Positions 1-9,640 of a DNA stretch of 64,000 nt are shown here, one piece after another. The position numbers and the translations under genes were made by a program. Under the pieces are notes generated by a model. It was not told the origin of the DNA. It worked only from the letters and a program-made list of their open reading frames with translations, and did no database searches. This DNA comes from Aromatoleum aromaticum EbN1. Its GTDB lineage: Bacteria; Pseudomonadota; Gammaproteobacteria; Burkholderiales; Rhodocyclaceae. Positions within the stretch are counted from its first letter, which is position 1, and every line of letters begins with the position of its first letter. The stretch covers positions 1,178,001-1,242,000 of the forward strand of contig NC_006513.1 of the NCBI RefSeq assembly GCF_000025965.1, given 5' to 3'.

Positions 1-933
1 CTGCGTGCTCGCGGCGTACATGCCGAGCGGGAACACCGCGCCCCAGTACAGCGGGTCGTACTTCAGCGGGAAGCGCTTGTAGACATGCCGCCACAGGCCG
101 AGGATCAGCAGCATCGGAATCCACCATGTGCCCGTCGCCCAGTAAAAGACCGTGAACCCCTTGAGGAACGGCAGCAGCGAATGCAGGAAAGGCGCGTCGG
201 GGGCGTTTGCGATCAGCAGCGAGCCGGCGAGTGTCGAGATCGCCATCGCGCCCATGTTGATCCAGTACGGCGGCGCGAGGTCGCCCGGCGAGAACAGGAA
301 GAACGTGTAGCGGTAGAAAATCAGCGACATCATCCAGATGTAGAGCATGCCGCCCCACAGCCACATCGACAGCGCGAGGAAGTTCAGCTCCAGCCGGTAA
401 GGCTGCTCGAGGTGGTTCGCGAGCAGCGCGCCGAGCACTGCGATCGACTGCGTCGCGACGACCGCGAGCAGCCAGCCGCCGCTGATGCCGCGGTCGAGCG
501 TCGGCTTTTGTTCCTTGACGGTGAAGGCCGTGAAGATCGTGTAGGTCAGTCCGATCCACAGCGCGATCGCGACGAACCACAGTGTGAGCCCGGCCGCTTC
601 GCTGTCCGCGAGGATCAGGAACTGGCTGCCGAGGATGCCGGACGCGGCCACTGCGGTGAAGAAGCCGGGCCCGCGCAGGTGATCGACCATGTCGCCGAAG
701 AAGCGCTGCGGAAAGCGGATCATGCGCAGCACGAACAGCACCGCGATGACGCCGTAGATGCCGACGTTGAGGACGAACAGCCCCTGCGCGAGGCGCGGCA
801 GCGCGAGGAGATGCGCGCCCAGCGAAATGATCCCGGTCGCCATGACCATGCCGAAGTACGCCGGAGACATGCCTTCGAGATCCTGCAGCAGGCGCGCGCC
901 GGCAAGCGTGCGTGCCGCCGGAGCGGCGGTCAT
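1..933 (-). CDS. TDT-family (tellurite-resistance/dicarboxylate, SLAC1-like) membrane transporter, 3' end missing
   Basis: Reading the minus strand from an ATG at 933 gives an uninterrupted frame that leaves the window at base 1, so only the N-terminal 311 residues are visible. It is strongly hydrophobic with about eight predicted membrane helices. The opening has the family-typical 'SPAYFGMVMATGI' stretch, followed by repeated helix pairs. The start overlaps the stop of the upstream esterase (ATGA at 930-933), so the two are probably co-transcribed. TDT proteins move C4-dicarboxylates, anions or tellurite-related substrates; the substrate here cannot be told from sequence. Confidence 0.8.
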   Translation of the reverse strand, partial: MTAAPAARTLAGARLLQDLEGMSPAYFGMVMATGIISLGAHLLALPRLAQGLFVLNVGIYGVIAVLFVLRMIRFPQRFFGDMVDHLRGPGFFTAVAASGILGSQFLILADSEAAGLTLWFVAIALWIGLTYTIFTAFTVKEQKPTLDRGISGGWLLAVVATQSIAVLGALLANHLEQPYRLELNFLALSMWLWGGMLYIWMMSLIFYRYTFFLFSPGDLAPPYWINMGAMAISTLAGSLLIANAPDAPFLHSLLPFLKGFTVFYWATGTWWIPMLLILGLWRHVYKRFPLKYDPLYWGAVFPLGMYAASTQ

Positions 934-2441
934 CCTTCGCACCCCTGCGGCGGGCGGGCGTACCACTGGCCCGGTTCCCCTTCGTACAGCGTGACACTCG
1001 ACCAGAAATTCCAGCTGAAGCCGATGTCCTGCCGGTCGCCGGTCGATAGCGCATGAGTGAAAAACCAGCCGTTGGCGGTGGCGCGGCCGGCAACCACGTG
1101 TGCGCTTGGCGAGGCCGTTTCCGGCGTGCAGCTCATGCCGGGACCGCCACGCGCGAGGACTTCGACTGCGCGGCTCGCCGACGCCGTGTTGCCGGCGCTG
1201 TCGGTCGCGCTGTAGGTGCATGCATAGCGGCCCGGCCGGGCCGTGTCTACGCTGCTGCAGTCGGCACTTACCGCGAGCTCGCCGTCCTCGGGATCGGTGG
1301 CGCTCGCGCCCGGATCGACGAACGTCTGCCCCTCTTCCAGGCTCAGCGGGTTCGCCCCGGCGATCGTGATGCGCGGGCCGCCCGGCTCGGCGGCGGCTGC
1401 GCGCGGATGGCGCTCGAAGAAATTCCACGCGATGTCCGGCAAGCTCGGCCCGTGCCGGATCGACCATTTGCCGTCCCGCCCCTGCTCGCCGCCGATCCAG
1501 TAGTGGCCATGGTCGGTGTCGGACGGGTTCGGCGTCGCCTGCGGGCCGTCGTAGAACACGGTTTCAACGACCGAGCGGCTCGCGGTGTCGCCGTCCGCCG
1601 TGAAGACGGAATGCCGGCAACCATAGTCTTCGTCGCCGAACACCGCTGTGCACGGCGTCTGCCGCGCCATCGCCGTCGCCGGCGTATCGTGTCCGGCCGA
1701 ACCGAACACGATCAGATGCGCGTCGCGCAGATTGTGACCGGCCTGCTGGACGACCGTGCAGTCGGCGTCGTTCTGCACCACCAGCAGCGGGATCGGATAA
1801 GGGTCATCGACTTCGGCCTGCATGTCGGCGACGACGCGGCTCACCGAATGGAACGTCGCCCGCCCGGGGCACTGGCCCGACAGCGACACCGACGCCGAAT
1901 CTTCGCCATAGGGAATCCCGGCCACGCTCGCGGCCGCCGCCCAGTATTCGTTGTGCGCGACCGCCGCGACCACCGTCATCGCCGCACCCGACGACAAGCC
2001 GGTGATGTAGCGGCGCGCCGGGTCGATGTCGAAGTTGCCCTCGACTTCGCGCGCGATGCGATGCAGGTCTTCCGGCTCGCCGCGCCCTTCGTGCTGATGC
2101 GCGTCGAACCAGAACCCCCAGCAGTTGGTGTTGCGCAGGCCGTCGTAGCTGGTGATGCGCGGCGCGACGAGGATGAAGCCGTAGCGTTCGGCGGCGGCGG
2201 TCAGGCCCCAGTCGCGCAGCACGTCTTCCTCGGTCTGCTGGCAGCCGTGCAGCGCCATGACCAGCGGCGCCGGCCCGCTCAGGCCGTCCGGAACATAGAC
2301 TTTGTACTGCCGGTCGCGCGAGCCGGAATAGTCCTGCGCGCGGAACGTGAAAGCTTCGGTCGTGCCGGCCACCGCCGCCGCGCCACACAGGGCCAGCAGC
2401 ACCGCAGCCAGCGCATTTCGCCATACCCGTTTCACGCGCAT
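930..2441 (-). CDS. Secreted PHB-depolymerase-family esterase with C-terminal Ig-like domain
   Basis: An alpha/beta hydrolase of the extracellular poly(3-hydroxybutyrate) depolymerase/esterase family, 503 residues from the chosen start. The start MRVKRVWRN is preferred because it follows an AAGGAG site and opens a clean signal peptide ending near AVAG/TTEAF; a longer frame upstream has neither. Visible motifs are the oxyanion 'HGCQQTEEDV', lipase box 'GLSSG', Asp region 'QNDAD' and His region 'DTDHGHYW'. After about residue 350 comes a 'GANPLSLEEGQTFVDPGA' bacterial Ig-like (DUF5011-type) domain, then a Trp-rich tail of about 65 residues. Probably hydrolyses a polymer or ester outside the cytoplasm; true PHB activity is inferred. 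Confidence 0.85.
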   Translation of the reverse strand: MRVKRVWRNALAAVLLALCGAAAVAGTTEAFTFRAQDYSGSRDRQYKVYVPDGLSGPAPLVMALHGCQQTEEDVLRDWGLTAAAERYGFILVAPRITSYDGLRNTNCWGFWFDAHQHEGRGEPEDLHRIAREVEGNFDIDPARRYITGLSSGAAMTVVAAVAHNEYWAAAASVAGIPYGEDSASVSLSGQCPGRATFHSVSRVVADMQAEVDDPYPIPLLVVQNDADCTVVQQAGHNLRDAHLIVFGSAGHDTPATAMARQTPCTAVFGDEDYGCRHSVFTADGDTASRSVVETVFYDGPQATPNPSDTDHGHYWIGGEQGRDGKWSIRHGPSLPDIAWNFFERHPRAAAAEPGGPRITIAGANPLSLEEGQTFVDPGASATDPEDGELAVSADCSSVDTARPGRYACTYSATDSAGNTASASRAVEVLARGGPGMSCTPETASPSAHVVAGRATANGWFFTHALSTGDRQDIGFSWNFWSSVTLYEGEPGQWYARPPQGCEG

Positions 2442-2578
2442 CGACAAATCTCCTTGAAGCTCGCCGTGGAAAGTCCGCAGGCGATTCGACCATCCCGCTG
2501 TCACGCGGCGCACGTATTGACACTTTTTTGCGCCGCTTTTGGCACATCGCGCAGATTACTTCACGACCACTTTTCCGC

Positions 2579-3143
2579 TTACCTGCGAGCAGGGTGCGCC
2601 GTCTCATTCAGCACGCGCAGGACGACTTCCCGGTCGATTGCGTCGAGGGCCGATTCGAGGGCGGCAGGGTCGCGGGGGGGGGGGGGGGGAAGGTTTCGTG
2701 AGGTACTGGATCATGCGGGGGGCTGTGGCGTGGCCGCGGCTGGCGGCTCTTGCGATCCACTCCATCCCCGCTTTTTCGTCGGCCGGAACTCCGGTCCCGG
2801 CGATGTAACAGCGGCCGAGCCAGTGCATGGCTTCGGGGCAATTCTGCTGGGCTGCGGCGTCGAGCCAGCGCACGGCCTCTTCGGGCAGGTTCTGCGCAAG
2901 GAACAGCAGCGCGAAGTCGCACTGCGCTGCCGCGATGCCGGCATCCGCATCGAGGATCAGCTCGCGGTCATCCGGTTCCACGCGCAGGCGGGAGAGCGCC
3001 AGCGCGTCGTCGAGCGCGACGAGCGTGCGCTCGCCGGCACCGAGAGTCTGTGTGCGGAGCAGGCCATCCGCGACCCGGCGCCACAGCGTGCGCTTGCTGA
3101 GGCCCGAGAGCGACGAGACGGTGTTCAGGGAGATGCAGTCCAT
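2579..3143 (-). CDS. Sel1-like repeat protein, frame broken in a 16-base poly-C (coding strand) tract
   Basis: Starts MDCISLNTVSSLSGLSKRT and carries Sel1/TPR-like helices, for example 'AVRWLDAAAQQNCPEAMHWL' followed by a 'GRCYIAGTGVP' repeat. The opening resembles an HTH-like 'LSGLSKRTLWRRV' segment. After 'MIQYLTKPS' the coding strand runs into 16 consecutive C. As sequenced the frame continues into a proline/arginine-rich tail and stops near 2604. With one C fewer it continues as 'PAALESALDAIDREVVLRVL', normal codon use, and stops at 2579. The end given is the restored frame. It is divergent from the pilin gene. Either slipped-strand variation or a sequencing error explains the break. Confidence 0.7.
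2674..2689. repeat. 16-nt homopolymeric G tract inside the Sel1-like gene
   Basis: Sixteen consecutive G on the plus strand, inside the 3' third of a coding region. Removing one base, or adding two, restores the better downstream frame. Tracts of this length are prone to slippage during replication and also to sequencing error. Confidence 0.95.
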
Positions 3144-3246
3144 CGTGGCTCCGACGCGGCGAGAAAGCGCGAGTTTAACTGCAGGCTTGGCCGGGCAAAA
3201 CGGTTTCGCCGAACGGGAGCTCCCGGCTGCGCCATGCCCGTCCTGC

Positions 3247-3316
3247 TGGCACGACCGGGTGTGCCATTCGAATGGCGTGGCACAGGTGGGGGTGTGCCAG
3301 GGGCGACGGTGGCACA
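3247..3316 (+). promoter_or_regulatory. Cluster of TGGCAC/GTGCCA half-sites upstream of the pilin promoter
   Basis: Five hexamers in about 70 bp: TGGCAC at 3247, TGTGCCA at 3260, TGGCACA at 3278, TGTGCCA at 3293 and TGGCACA at 3310, plus a perfect 14-bp palindrome GCCATTCGAATGGC at 3263-3276. They lie 45-130 bp upstream of a sigma-54 element, where an enhancer-binding protein would act. A PilR-type activator is the natural candidate; that assignment is inference. Confidence 0.5.
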
Positions 3317-3359
3317 CCCTAGTTCGCCGGAATCCCGCTGTTTCCGGCCTTTCTCGACA

Positions 3360-3375
3360 TGGCGCAGCCCTTGCT
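3360..3375 (+). promoter_or_regulatory. Sigma-54 (-24/-12) promoter of the pilin gene
   Basis: TGGCGCAGCCCTTGCT fits the sigma-54 consensus TGGCAC-N5-TTGCW with exact GG/GC spacing. It ends about 48 bp before the pilin ATG. Type IV pilin genes are classically RpoN/PilR dependent. Confidence 0.75.
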
Positions 3376-3423
3376 CTGTATCCCGCAAGCGGGATTTTCC
3401 GCGGGTATCCAAGGGAGTACAAA

Positions 3424-3840
3424 ATGAAAAAGGCACAACAGGGCTTTACCCTGATCGAATTGATGATCGTCGTCGCGATCATCGGGATTCTGGCGGCGGT
3501 AGCGCTGCCGGCTTACAGCGCTTATCAAGCCAAGGCGAAGCTGGTAGCTGGCCTGGCTGAAATTTCTGCAGGCAAGACTGCAGCGGAAGACCAGCTCAAT
3601 GATGGGGTAAATCCTGCTAATGCGGCTGCGATCGGCCTTCTCGCTGCGACGGGAAATTGTACGATCACAGCGGCGTTTGCCGCTGGCGCTGGGACAATTA
3701 GTTGTGCCGTGCTTAATGCGCCGTCACTGGTTTCCGGCGCGACGCTAACGTGGACGCGTACTGCTGCCGGAGTTTGGAGTTGCGCCACCACCGGTGCCAC
3801 GGACAAGACGCTGGCACCGAAGACGTGCCCCCAAGCATAA
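3424..3840 (+). CDS. pilA: Type IV major pilin (PilA-like)
   Basis: A 138-residue type IV prepilin. It has a short leader MKKAQQG, cleavage before Phe, then the conserved hydrophobic helix starting FTLIEL with Glu at mature position 5. The globular part carries four cysteines: a pair around 'GNC...ISC', and a C-terminal pair in 'WSC...KTC' like the D-region loop of major pilins. The ATG follows AAGGGAG and sits downstream of a sigma-54 promoter. A strong intrinsic terminator follows, so the gene is monocistronic. Role: subunit of the pilus for twitching, adhesion or DNA uptake. Confidence 0.92.
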   Translation: MKKAQQGFTLIELMIVVAIIGILAAVALPAYSAYQAKAKLVAGLAEISAGKTAAEDQLNDGVNPANAAAIGLLAATGNCTITAAFAAGAGTISCAVLNAPSLVSGATLTWTRTAAGVWSCATTGATDKTLAPKTCPQA

Positions 3841-3895
3841 ATGAATGAGGAAAAAGGGGAAATAGGAAAGATCACGGATATCCCCTTCCTCCGAA

Positions 3896-3921
3896 AGAGA
3901 CCGCCTCGGCGGTCTTTTTCT
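3896..3921 (+). terminator. Rho-independent terminator after the pilin gene
   Basis: A GACCGCC-TCG-GGCGGTC stem followed by a T-rich run (TTTTTCTTTT), 56 bp after the pilin stop codon. Confidence 0.85.
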
Positions 3922-3956
3922 TTTGGAACTGAAGCAAGCACTGAAACAGGGGACCG

Positions 3957-4230
3957 CCATTTCGGCGAATTCCTCGACGCGGCCCGGAGGGAACCTGTAG
4001 TCGTCACCAGGAATGATCGCCCGATCGGGATCATGATCTCCATCGAGGACGCCGCCGACACCCTGCTGCCGGAATTTCTGCTCGACAAGGACCCAGGATA
4101 CGACGGCTGGCTCTTCGGCAAGGTTTCGGCGACCCTCGCGCGCGTCGACGCGAAGGAGCCCCGCCTCCACGACCACGACGAGGCGATGGCCCGGCTGCGG
4201 GAACGCAGGGCCGGCGAGAACGCGTATTGA
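3957..4230 (+). pseudogene. Truncated Phd/YefM-type antitoxin copy (no start, no toxin)
   Basis: From CCATTTCGGCGA onward this segment is a near copy (about nine bases in ten) of the intact antitoxin at 5286-5566. It encodes 'HFGEFLDAARREPVVVT' through to the C-terminus. It lacks the first dozen residues (MKVMSARDAKN), including the start and ribosome site, and no toxin gene follows. The frame can be read through from an ATG at 3841 after the pilin stop, but that N-terminal part is terminator sequence and resembles nothing. Best seen as a remnant of a duplicated or recombined module. Confidence 0.75.
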
Positions 4231-4290
4231 CAACAGCTACACGCCCTCCCACAATTCGTGTATCCAACGTGTATGCAAAAGGAGCCACCC

Positions 4291-4563
4291 ATGCGTGACG
4301 CGGCCATCAACCTGCGGGCCTTGCCCGAGCAGCGTGACCTGATCGATCACGCTGCCAGCCTGTTGGGCAAGAACCGTTCGGACTTCATGCTCGAAGCTGC
4401 TTGCGACCGAGCACAGGCCGTGGTGCTGGATCAGGTCTTTTTTGGCCTGGACGCCGACAAGTTCAAGCAGTTCACTGCCATGCTGGACGCACCCCCTGGA
4501 CCAAATCCCGGGCTTGAACGCCTCATGGCCGTGCAGGCGCCGTGGCGCACCGGCGCGGCATGA
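4291..4563 (+). CDS. DUF1778 (TacA-like) ribbon-helix-helix antitoxin
   Basis: A 90-residue protein starting MRDAAINLRALPEQRDLIDHAA, the typical opening of DUF1778 antitoxins that neutralise GNAT acetyltransferase toxins. The body has the RHH 'RSDFMLEAACDRA' segment and the C-terminal 'DAPPGPNPGLERL' toxin-binding tail. The ATG at 4291 follows AAGGAG at 4276-4281, so earlier in-frame ATGs are disfavoured. It overlaps the toxin start by ATGA. Confidence 0.85.
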   Translation: MRDAAINLRALPEQRDLIDHAASLLGKNRSDFMLEAACDRAQAVVLDQVFFGLDADKFKQFTAMLDAPPGPNPGLERLMAVQAPWRTGAA

Positions 4564-5054
4564 GCTTGCAACTGAGCGCACCGCAACCCCTCGCTGCCAC
4601 TCATCTTCTGGATGAATTTGCCAGCGGAGAAACGTGTCTGGACGAATGGCTCAAGCGGCGGGCGCTGTCCAATCAGTTGAGTGGAGCCAGCCGCACATTC
4701 GTCGTCACGGATCAGGAGCAGCACGTTTTCGGCTACTACGCGATGGCGGCCGGAGCGGTCTCGCACCAGATGGCGACGGGCGGCGTGCGGCGAAACATGC
4801 CTGACCCCATTCCGGTGATGGTGCTGGCACGGCTCGCTATTGACGATCGTGTCCAGGGCATCAAACTCGGAGCCGCCCTGCTTCAAGACGCTGTCAATCG
4901 GGCCGTGGCAGTGTCGCAGAACGCGGGCGTGCGAGCCTTGCTCGTTCATGCGCTTCACGAGCATGCCAAGCAGTTTTACGAGCACTACGGTTTTCAGGAA
5001 TCGCCACAGCACCCGATGACGCTGATGCTGCGCCTGAACACCGTCAAGGCTTGA
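4560..5054 (+). CDS. GNAT acetyltransferase toxin (TacT family)
   Basis: A 164-residue GNAT protein with the family pattern: 'LDEFASGETCLDEWLKRRA' near the start, 'GYYAMAAGAV' strand, acetyl-CoA loop region 'RLAIDDRVQGIKLGAALLQDA', and the 'FYEHYGFQESP' C-terminal motif with its Tyr. TacT toxins acetylate the amino group of charged tRNAs and stop translation. It is translationally coupled to the upstream DUF1778 antitoxin. The acetyl-CoA loop reads 'QGIKLG' where the usual form is R/Q-G-x-G-x-G/A, so one loop Gly is replaced by Lys; activity may differ. Confidence 0.85.
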   Translation: MSLQLSAPQPLAATHLLDEFASGETCLDEWLKRRALSNQLSGASRTFVVTDQEQHVFGYYAMAAGAVSHQMATGGVRRNMPDPIPVMVLARLAIDDRVQGIKLGAALLQDAVNRAVAVSQNAGVRALLVHALHEHAKQFYEHYGFQESPQHPMTLMLRLNTVKA

Positions 5055-5253
5055 GCGAGCAAAAATAGGGTCAGCACCTGGTGGATCAACAGAAAAATTA
5101 CTTTAAAAACAGGCTGATATACTGATTCTATAGGCTGGAAATGGTCTTTTTCTTTGGTGCGCCCTCCCCGCGGCACACGCGTCCCTTCGCCTTGCCGAAA
5201 TGGACAAAATAGCTACAATAAACACAATCATGCCCCTACTGGAGGAGATCAGC

Positions 5254-5568
5254 ATGAAAGTCATGTCGGCGCGCGACGCCAAAAACCATTTCGGCGAGTT
5301 CCTCGACGCGGCCCGGAGGGAACCTGTCGTCGTCACCAAGAACGATCGCCCGGTCGGGATCATGATCTCCATCGAAGACGCCGCCGACACCCTGCTGCCC
5401 GAATTCCTGCTCGACAAGGATCCGGGATACGACGGCTGGCTCTTCGGCAAGGTTTCGGCGACGCTCGCGCGCGTCGACGCGAAGGAGGCCCGCCTCCACG
5501 ACCACGACGAGGCGATGGCCCGGCTGCGGGAGCGCCTGCGGGAACGCAGGGCCGGCAAGACGGCGTAA
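5254..5568 (+). CDS. Phd/YefM-type antitoxin
   Basis: A 104-residue antitoxin starting MKVMSARDAKNHFGEFLD, the Phd/YefM DNA-binding fold. 'VVVTKNDRPVGIMIS' continues the beta-sheet and 'SIEDAADTLL' leads into an acidic and Arg-rich C-terminal toxin-binding tail. The ATG follows a strong GGAGGAG. It carries a short internal duplication (LRERLRER) absent from the truncated copy at 3957-4230. The toxin gene starts 2 bp after its stop. Confidence 0.85.
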   Translation: MKVMSARDAKNHFGEFLDAARREPVVVTKNDRPVGIMISIEDAADTLLPEFLLDKDPGYDGWLFGKVSATLARVDAKEARLHDHDEAMARLRERLRERRAGKTA

Positions 5569-5570
5569 GA

Positions 5571-5855
5571 ATGGGGATCGTCTGGACGGAAGAGGCGATC
5601 GGCGACCTCGAAGAGATCCTCGCGTATTACTACGCCGAAGCGGGTCCGGCAACGGCGCAGGCGGTCGAGGAACGCATCGTCGCCGAAATCATGGCGCTCA
5701 CGACATTCCCCGAGAGGATCCGCACGAGCGACCGCGTCCCGGGCGCCCGGGAACTTGTGGTGCGACGCCTCCCATACGTGGTCTTCGTGAAAGGGGTCCC
5801 CGACGGCGTCGTGGTGCTCAACGTGGTACACACGGCGAGGAAGTTTCCAGAGTAA
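5571..5855 (+). CDS. RelE/ParE-superfamily toxin
   Basis: A 94-residue protein, '[20 protein letters not shown]', the standard opening of ParE/RelE toxins (two helices after a first strand). The end has '[34 protein letters not shown]', the beta-sheet with the family-typical 'R..YVVFYR' and 'H..R..P' pattern. Directly behind its antitoxin. RelE members cut mRNA and ParE members poison gyrase; sequence alone does not decide. Confidence 0.85.
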   Translation: MGIVWTEEAIGDLEEILAYYYAEAGPATAQAVEERIVAEIMALTTFPERIRTSDRVPGARELVVRRLPYVVFVKGVPDGVVVLNVVHTARKFPE

Positions 5856-5985
5856 TTACGCGCGAGGACACCTCGAACTCGCCCTTGGCTGCGCCCGCGG
5901 ACTCCCCCTTCGTCCAGTTCTTGCGCCGCTCGTGAAGATGCATATATTGACGCATAATGACATCTTTACTGATGATGGTGTCCGC

Positions 5986-6189
5986 ATGAGAACGACTGTC
6001 ACGATCGATGATGATCTGTACGAAAAGGCCCTGGAAGTGGCCGATCCGGCTATGGACAGGGCCGATCTCTTCCGCGAGGCGATGAAAACTTTCGTTCGGG
6101 TACAAGCCGCCAAGCGCCTTGCTGCGTTGGGGGGCACCATGCCGGAGATGCAGGATGTGCCGCGACGGCGCGGCGAGCCCTCGCAATGA
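5986..6189 (+). CDS. VapB-type antitoxin
   Basis: A 67-residue protein: [19 protein letters not shown] is a classic ribbon-helix-helix VapB start, followed by '[27 protein letters not shown]', the linker typical of VapB/DUF2191 antitoxins. The longer frame from 5932 is rejected because it begins in promoter-like AT-rich sequence. The stop overlaps the VapC start (ATGA at 6186). Confidence 0.85.
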   Translation: MRTTVTIDDDLYEKALEVADPAMDRADLFREAMKTFVRVQAAKRLAALGGTMPEMQDVPRRRGEPSQ

Positions 6190-6569
6190 AAGGCGTCCTG
6201 GTCGACACATCGATATGGGTTGACCACTTCCGACAACGCAATGATGTCCTGGTGGGCTTGCTCGATCTGGACCTGGCGCTGACGCATCCGATGGTCCTGG
6301 TCGAACTTGCGTGCCGAACACCCCCTGCACCGCGAGTTCGGACACTCGGCGACATAGGACTGCTTCAACAGACGCAACAGGCGAGTTTGCGCGAGGTGAT
6401 GGACTTCATTGAACGCGAAAAACTGTATGGGCTTGGGTGCGGGCTGGTTGACATGGTTTTGTTGGCGTCAACGCTGATCACACCGGGCGCAGAGCTGTGG
6501 ACGCTGGACAAGCGCCTGGCCGCGCTGTCGGAACGGTTCAGCGTGATGCACCAACCGATCTCACGCTAG
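6186..6569 (+). CDS. VapC PIN-domain ribonuclease toxin
   Basis: A 127-residue PIN-domain protein. '[13 protein letters not shown]' carries the first catalytic Asp, '[11 protein letters not shown]' the conserved Glu, and '[18 protein letters not shown]' the later acidic residue; here the usual D in 'GxxxxDxxLLA' is kept as 'VDMVLLA'. 'LWTLDKRL' matches the last motif. VapC toxins cleave RNA, commonly initiator tRNA or rRNA. The stop overlaps the convergent stop of the broken GNAT gene by 3-4 bases. Confidence 0.88.
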   Translation: MKGVLVDTSIWVDHFRQRNDVLVGLLDLDLALTHPMVLVELACRTPPAPRVRTLGDIGLLQQTQQASLREVMDFIEREKLYGLGCGLVDMVLLASTLITPGAELWTLDKRLAALSERFSVMHQPISR

Positions 6570-7046
6570 AAGCGGCCTGCAATCAGATCAATCGTGGCAC
6601 TCAGGCGGCTCCACGTCGCCAGCGGCAGGAAAAGCGTCAACGCCGAGTCGGGCAGAGCGATGAAGCCGTGATGCAGATAGAAGGCCGCTGCCGCTTCATC
6701 CTTCGCATCGACCATCAAAGCATAAGCGGCAATCTTGGAGTTGGCCGCACGGTCGAGCGCATCGGCCAGCAGTGCACCGCCCAGACCTTGCCCCTTGAAA
6801 GCCTGATCGACGGCCAAGCGACCCATGCGAACCGCGGGCACGCTCGGATAGCGCGGCAGCTTCTTGGCCATACGGGCCGGAAGATCGGCCAGCAGCAGGC
6901 TTGCTGACGCCAAAGTGTAGTAGCCCGCGATGCGCTGCCCGTCCGCCAGCGCGACGAAGCAGGCGGTCACGCGGCGGCGAACGTCCTGGGTAACCTGCTC
7001 CCGCAAGTAGCGGTCGAGCGGTTCGGAATCGCTGTTGAACGCGGCA
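6566..7046 (-). pseudogene. GNAT (TacT-like) toxin, 3' part, cut by IS insertion
   Basis: The minus-strand frame ends '...AFYLHHGFIALPDSALTLFLPL', the C-terminal half of a GNAT toxin with acetyl-CoA loop 'FKGQGLGGALLADAL'. Reading upstream it runs 'AAFNSDSEPLDRYLREQV' and then hits the IS21 end at 7046/7047. The missing 5' piece (MSSAPFQLAPLDAAHDR) is at 11914-11968 on the other side of the 4.87-kb insertion. Joining the two across one copy of the 5-bp duplication CGGCA gives a continuous normal toxin of about 165 residues. Confidence 0.85.
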
Positions 7047-7086
7047 TGTCACTGCCGGATGTAAGTTGATACGGGCTGCCGATTGA

Positions 7087-7857
<771 letters not shown>

Positions 7858-8049
7858 TGACCGGTGAATCCGCGGTCGTGACCGCGGATTCCGATTTGAT
7901 CGTGACCGATTTCGGCGAGTTGTCGGAATGGGCGGTCACGATGTCGGAATCAATGGTCACGATCAAATCGGAACGGGTTTGTGAGGCCAAGCGTGGCAAC
8001 GTCGTTTGTCAGGCCGGCTACCCTCGCGCGCTTTGCGCGGAGACCGAGG

Positions 8050-9618
8050 ATGCCGGCGGAGCGGATTGCCATGCACAAGATCAGGGAGCTGTTACGGCTC
8101 AAATACGACTGCGCGCTGTCGCATGAGCGCATTGCCCGCGCGCTGTCGATTTCCAAAGGAGTGGTCGCCAAGTATGTGAAGGCGGCCGAGGAGTGCGGCC
8201 GGCCGTGGGCCGAGTTGTCGGCGGCCGACGAGGCCGAGTTGCGCCGGGTGCTGGGGGTCGCCCGGCGTGGACGTGGCGCGAGCGTCGCGAATGTGCCGCC
8301 GGATCTGGCGGCGGTGCATCAGGGGCTCAAGCGAAAGAACGTCACGCTGGCGCTGCTGTGGGAAGAGTACGTGCAGACGGCCGACGGGCCGAGCTATCAG
8401 TACTCGCGCTTTTGCGACCTGTACCGCGCGTTCGCCCGCACGCTCAAGCGCTCGATGCGCCAGGTGCACCGCGCCGGCGAGAAACTCTTCATCGATTACG
8501 CGGGCGACACGGTGCCGATCGTCGACGCCGACACGGGCGAGATTTCGCGCGCGCAGATCTTCGTCGCGGTGCTCGGCGCCTCGAGCTATACGTTCGCCTG
8601 CGCCACGGCGACGCAGTCGCAGGCCGACTGGCTGGGCTCGCTCGCCCGGGCGCTGGCCTTCATCGGCGGCGTGCCCGAGCTCGTGGTGCCCGACAATACG
8701 CGCTCGCTCGTCGGGCAGGCCGACCGCTACGAGCCGCAACTGCAGCGCACCACCGCCGAGTTCGCCGCGCACTACGGCGTGGCGATCCTGCCCGCGCGCC
8801 CCTACAAGCCGCAGGACAAGGCCAAGGTCGAAGTCGGCGTACAGATCGTGCAGCGCTGGATTCTGGCGCGGCTGCGGCATCGACGTTTCTTCTCGCTGGG
8901 AGAGTTGAACGAGGCGATCGCCGCGTTACTCGAGCCGCTGAACACGCGTGCCTTCCGGCGCCTGCCAGGCTCGCGCCACGAAGCGTTCGAGACGCTCGAT
9001 CGGCCGGCGCTGCGCCCGTTGCCCGCCACCGCGTTCCAGTTCGCCCAGTGGAAACGGGCCAAGCCCAATATCGATTACCACGTCGAGTTCGACGGGCATT
9101 ACTACAGCGTGCCGTATGCGCTCGCCGGCCAAGCGGTGGAGTTGCGCATCACCGCGAGCAGCATCGAATGCTTTGCCGCGGGCCGTCGCGTCGCGGTGCA
9201 TGCGAGAAGCCACCGGCCCGGCGTCTACTCCACGCTCACCGAACACATGCCCGCATCCCATCAGGCGCATCGCCAGTGGTCGCCCGGCAAACTCATCGCC
9301 TGGGGCGCCACCGTCGGCCCGCACACCGAGCAGGTGGTCAGCCACCAACTCGAACGCATGCCGCACCCCGAGCAGGGCTACCGGGCGTGCCTCGGGCTGA
9401 TGCGCCTCGGTCGCCAATACGGCAACGAACGGCTCGAAGCCGCGGCGACCCGCGCCGTCACCCTCGGGGCGATGCGTTACCGCAACGTCGCCTCGATCCT
9501 CAAGAGCGGGCTCGACCGCGCACCGCTCCCCACTCCCACTCCCACTGCCGCTAGCCAAACCGAACTGGCGCTTCCCACCGTGCACGAGAACCTGCGCGGT
9601 GCGCGCTACTACCACTGA
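8050..9618 (+). CDS. istA: IS21-family transposase IstA (inner element)
   Basis: A DDE/DDN transposase of 522 residues from [15 protein letters not shown]-terminal HTH '[25 protein letters not shown]'; integrase core with '[15 protein letters not shown]' (first Asp), '[16 protein letters not shown]' (second Asp) and '[19 protein letters not shown]' (Glu), typical of the IS1326/IS408-like IS21 branch. C-terminal beta-barrel '[24 protein letters not shown]'. The upstream in-frame stretch from 7981 is IS end sequence, so the later ATG is preferred. Confidence 0.9.
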   Translation: MPAERIAMHKIRELLRLKYDCALSHERIARALSISKGVVAKYVKAAEECGRPWAELSAADEAELRRVLGVARRGRGASVANVPPDLAAVHQGLKRKNVTLALLWEEYVQTADGPSYQYSRFCDLYRAFARTLKRSMRQVHRAGEKLFIDYAGDTVPIVDADTGEISRAQIFVAVLGASSYTFACATATQSQADWLGSLARALAFIGGVPELVVPDNTRSLVGQADRYEPQLQRTTAEFAAHYGVAILPARPYKPQDKAKVEVGVQIVQRWILARLRHRRFFSLGELNEAIAALLEPLNTRAFRRLPGSRHEAFETLDRPALRPLPATAFQFAQWKRAKPNIDYHVEFDGHYYSVPYALAGQAVELRITASSIECFAAGRRVAVHARSHRPGVYSTLTEHMPASHQAHRQWSPGKLIAWGATVGPHTEQVVSHQLERMPHPEQGYRACLGLMRLGRQYGNERLEAAATRAVTLGAMRYRNVASILKSGLDRAPLPTPTPTAASQTELALPTVHENLRGARYYH

Positions 9619-9640
9619 TTCCACCCACCGGAGAACATCG

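Noticed and set aside
1053-3560. 835-codon open frame on the plus strand
   Set aside because: It is the Arg/Ala-rich antisense shadow of the esterase and Sel1-like genes, crosses the pilin promoter, and resembles no protein.
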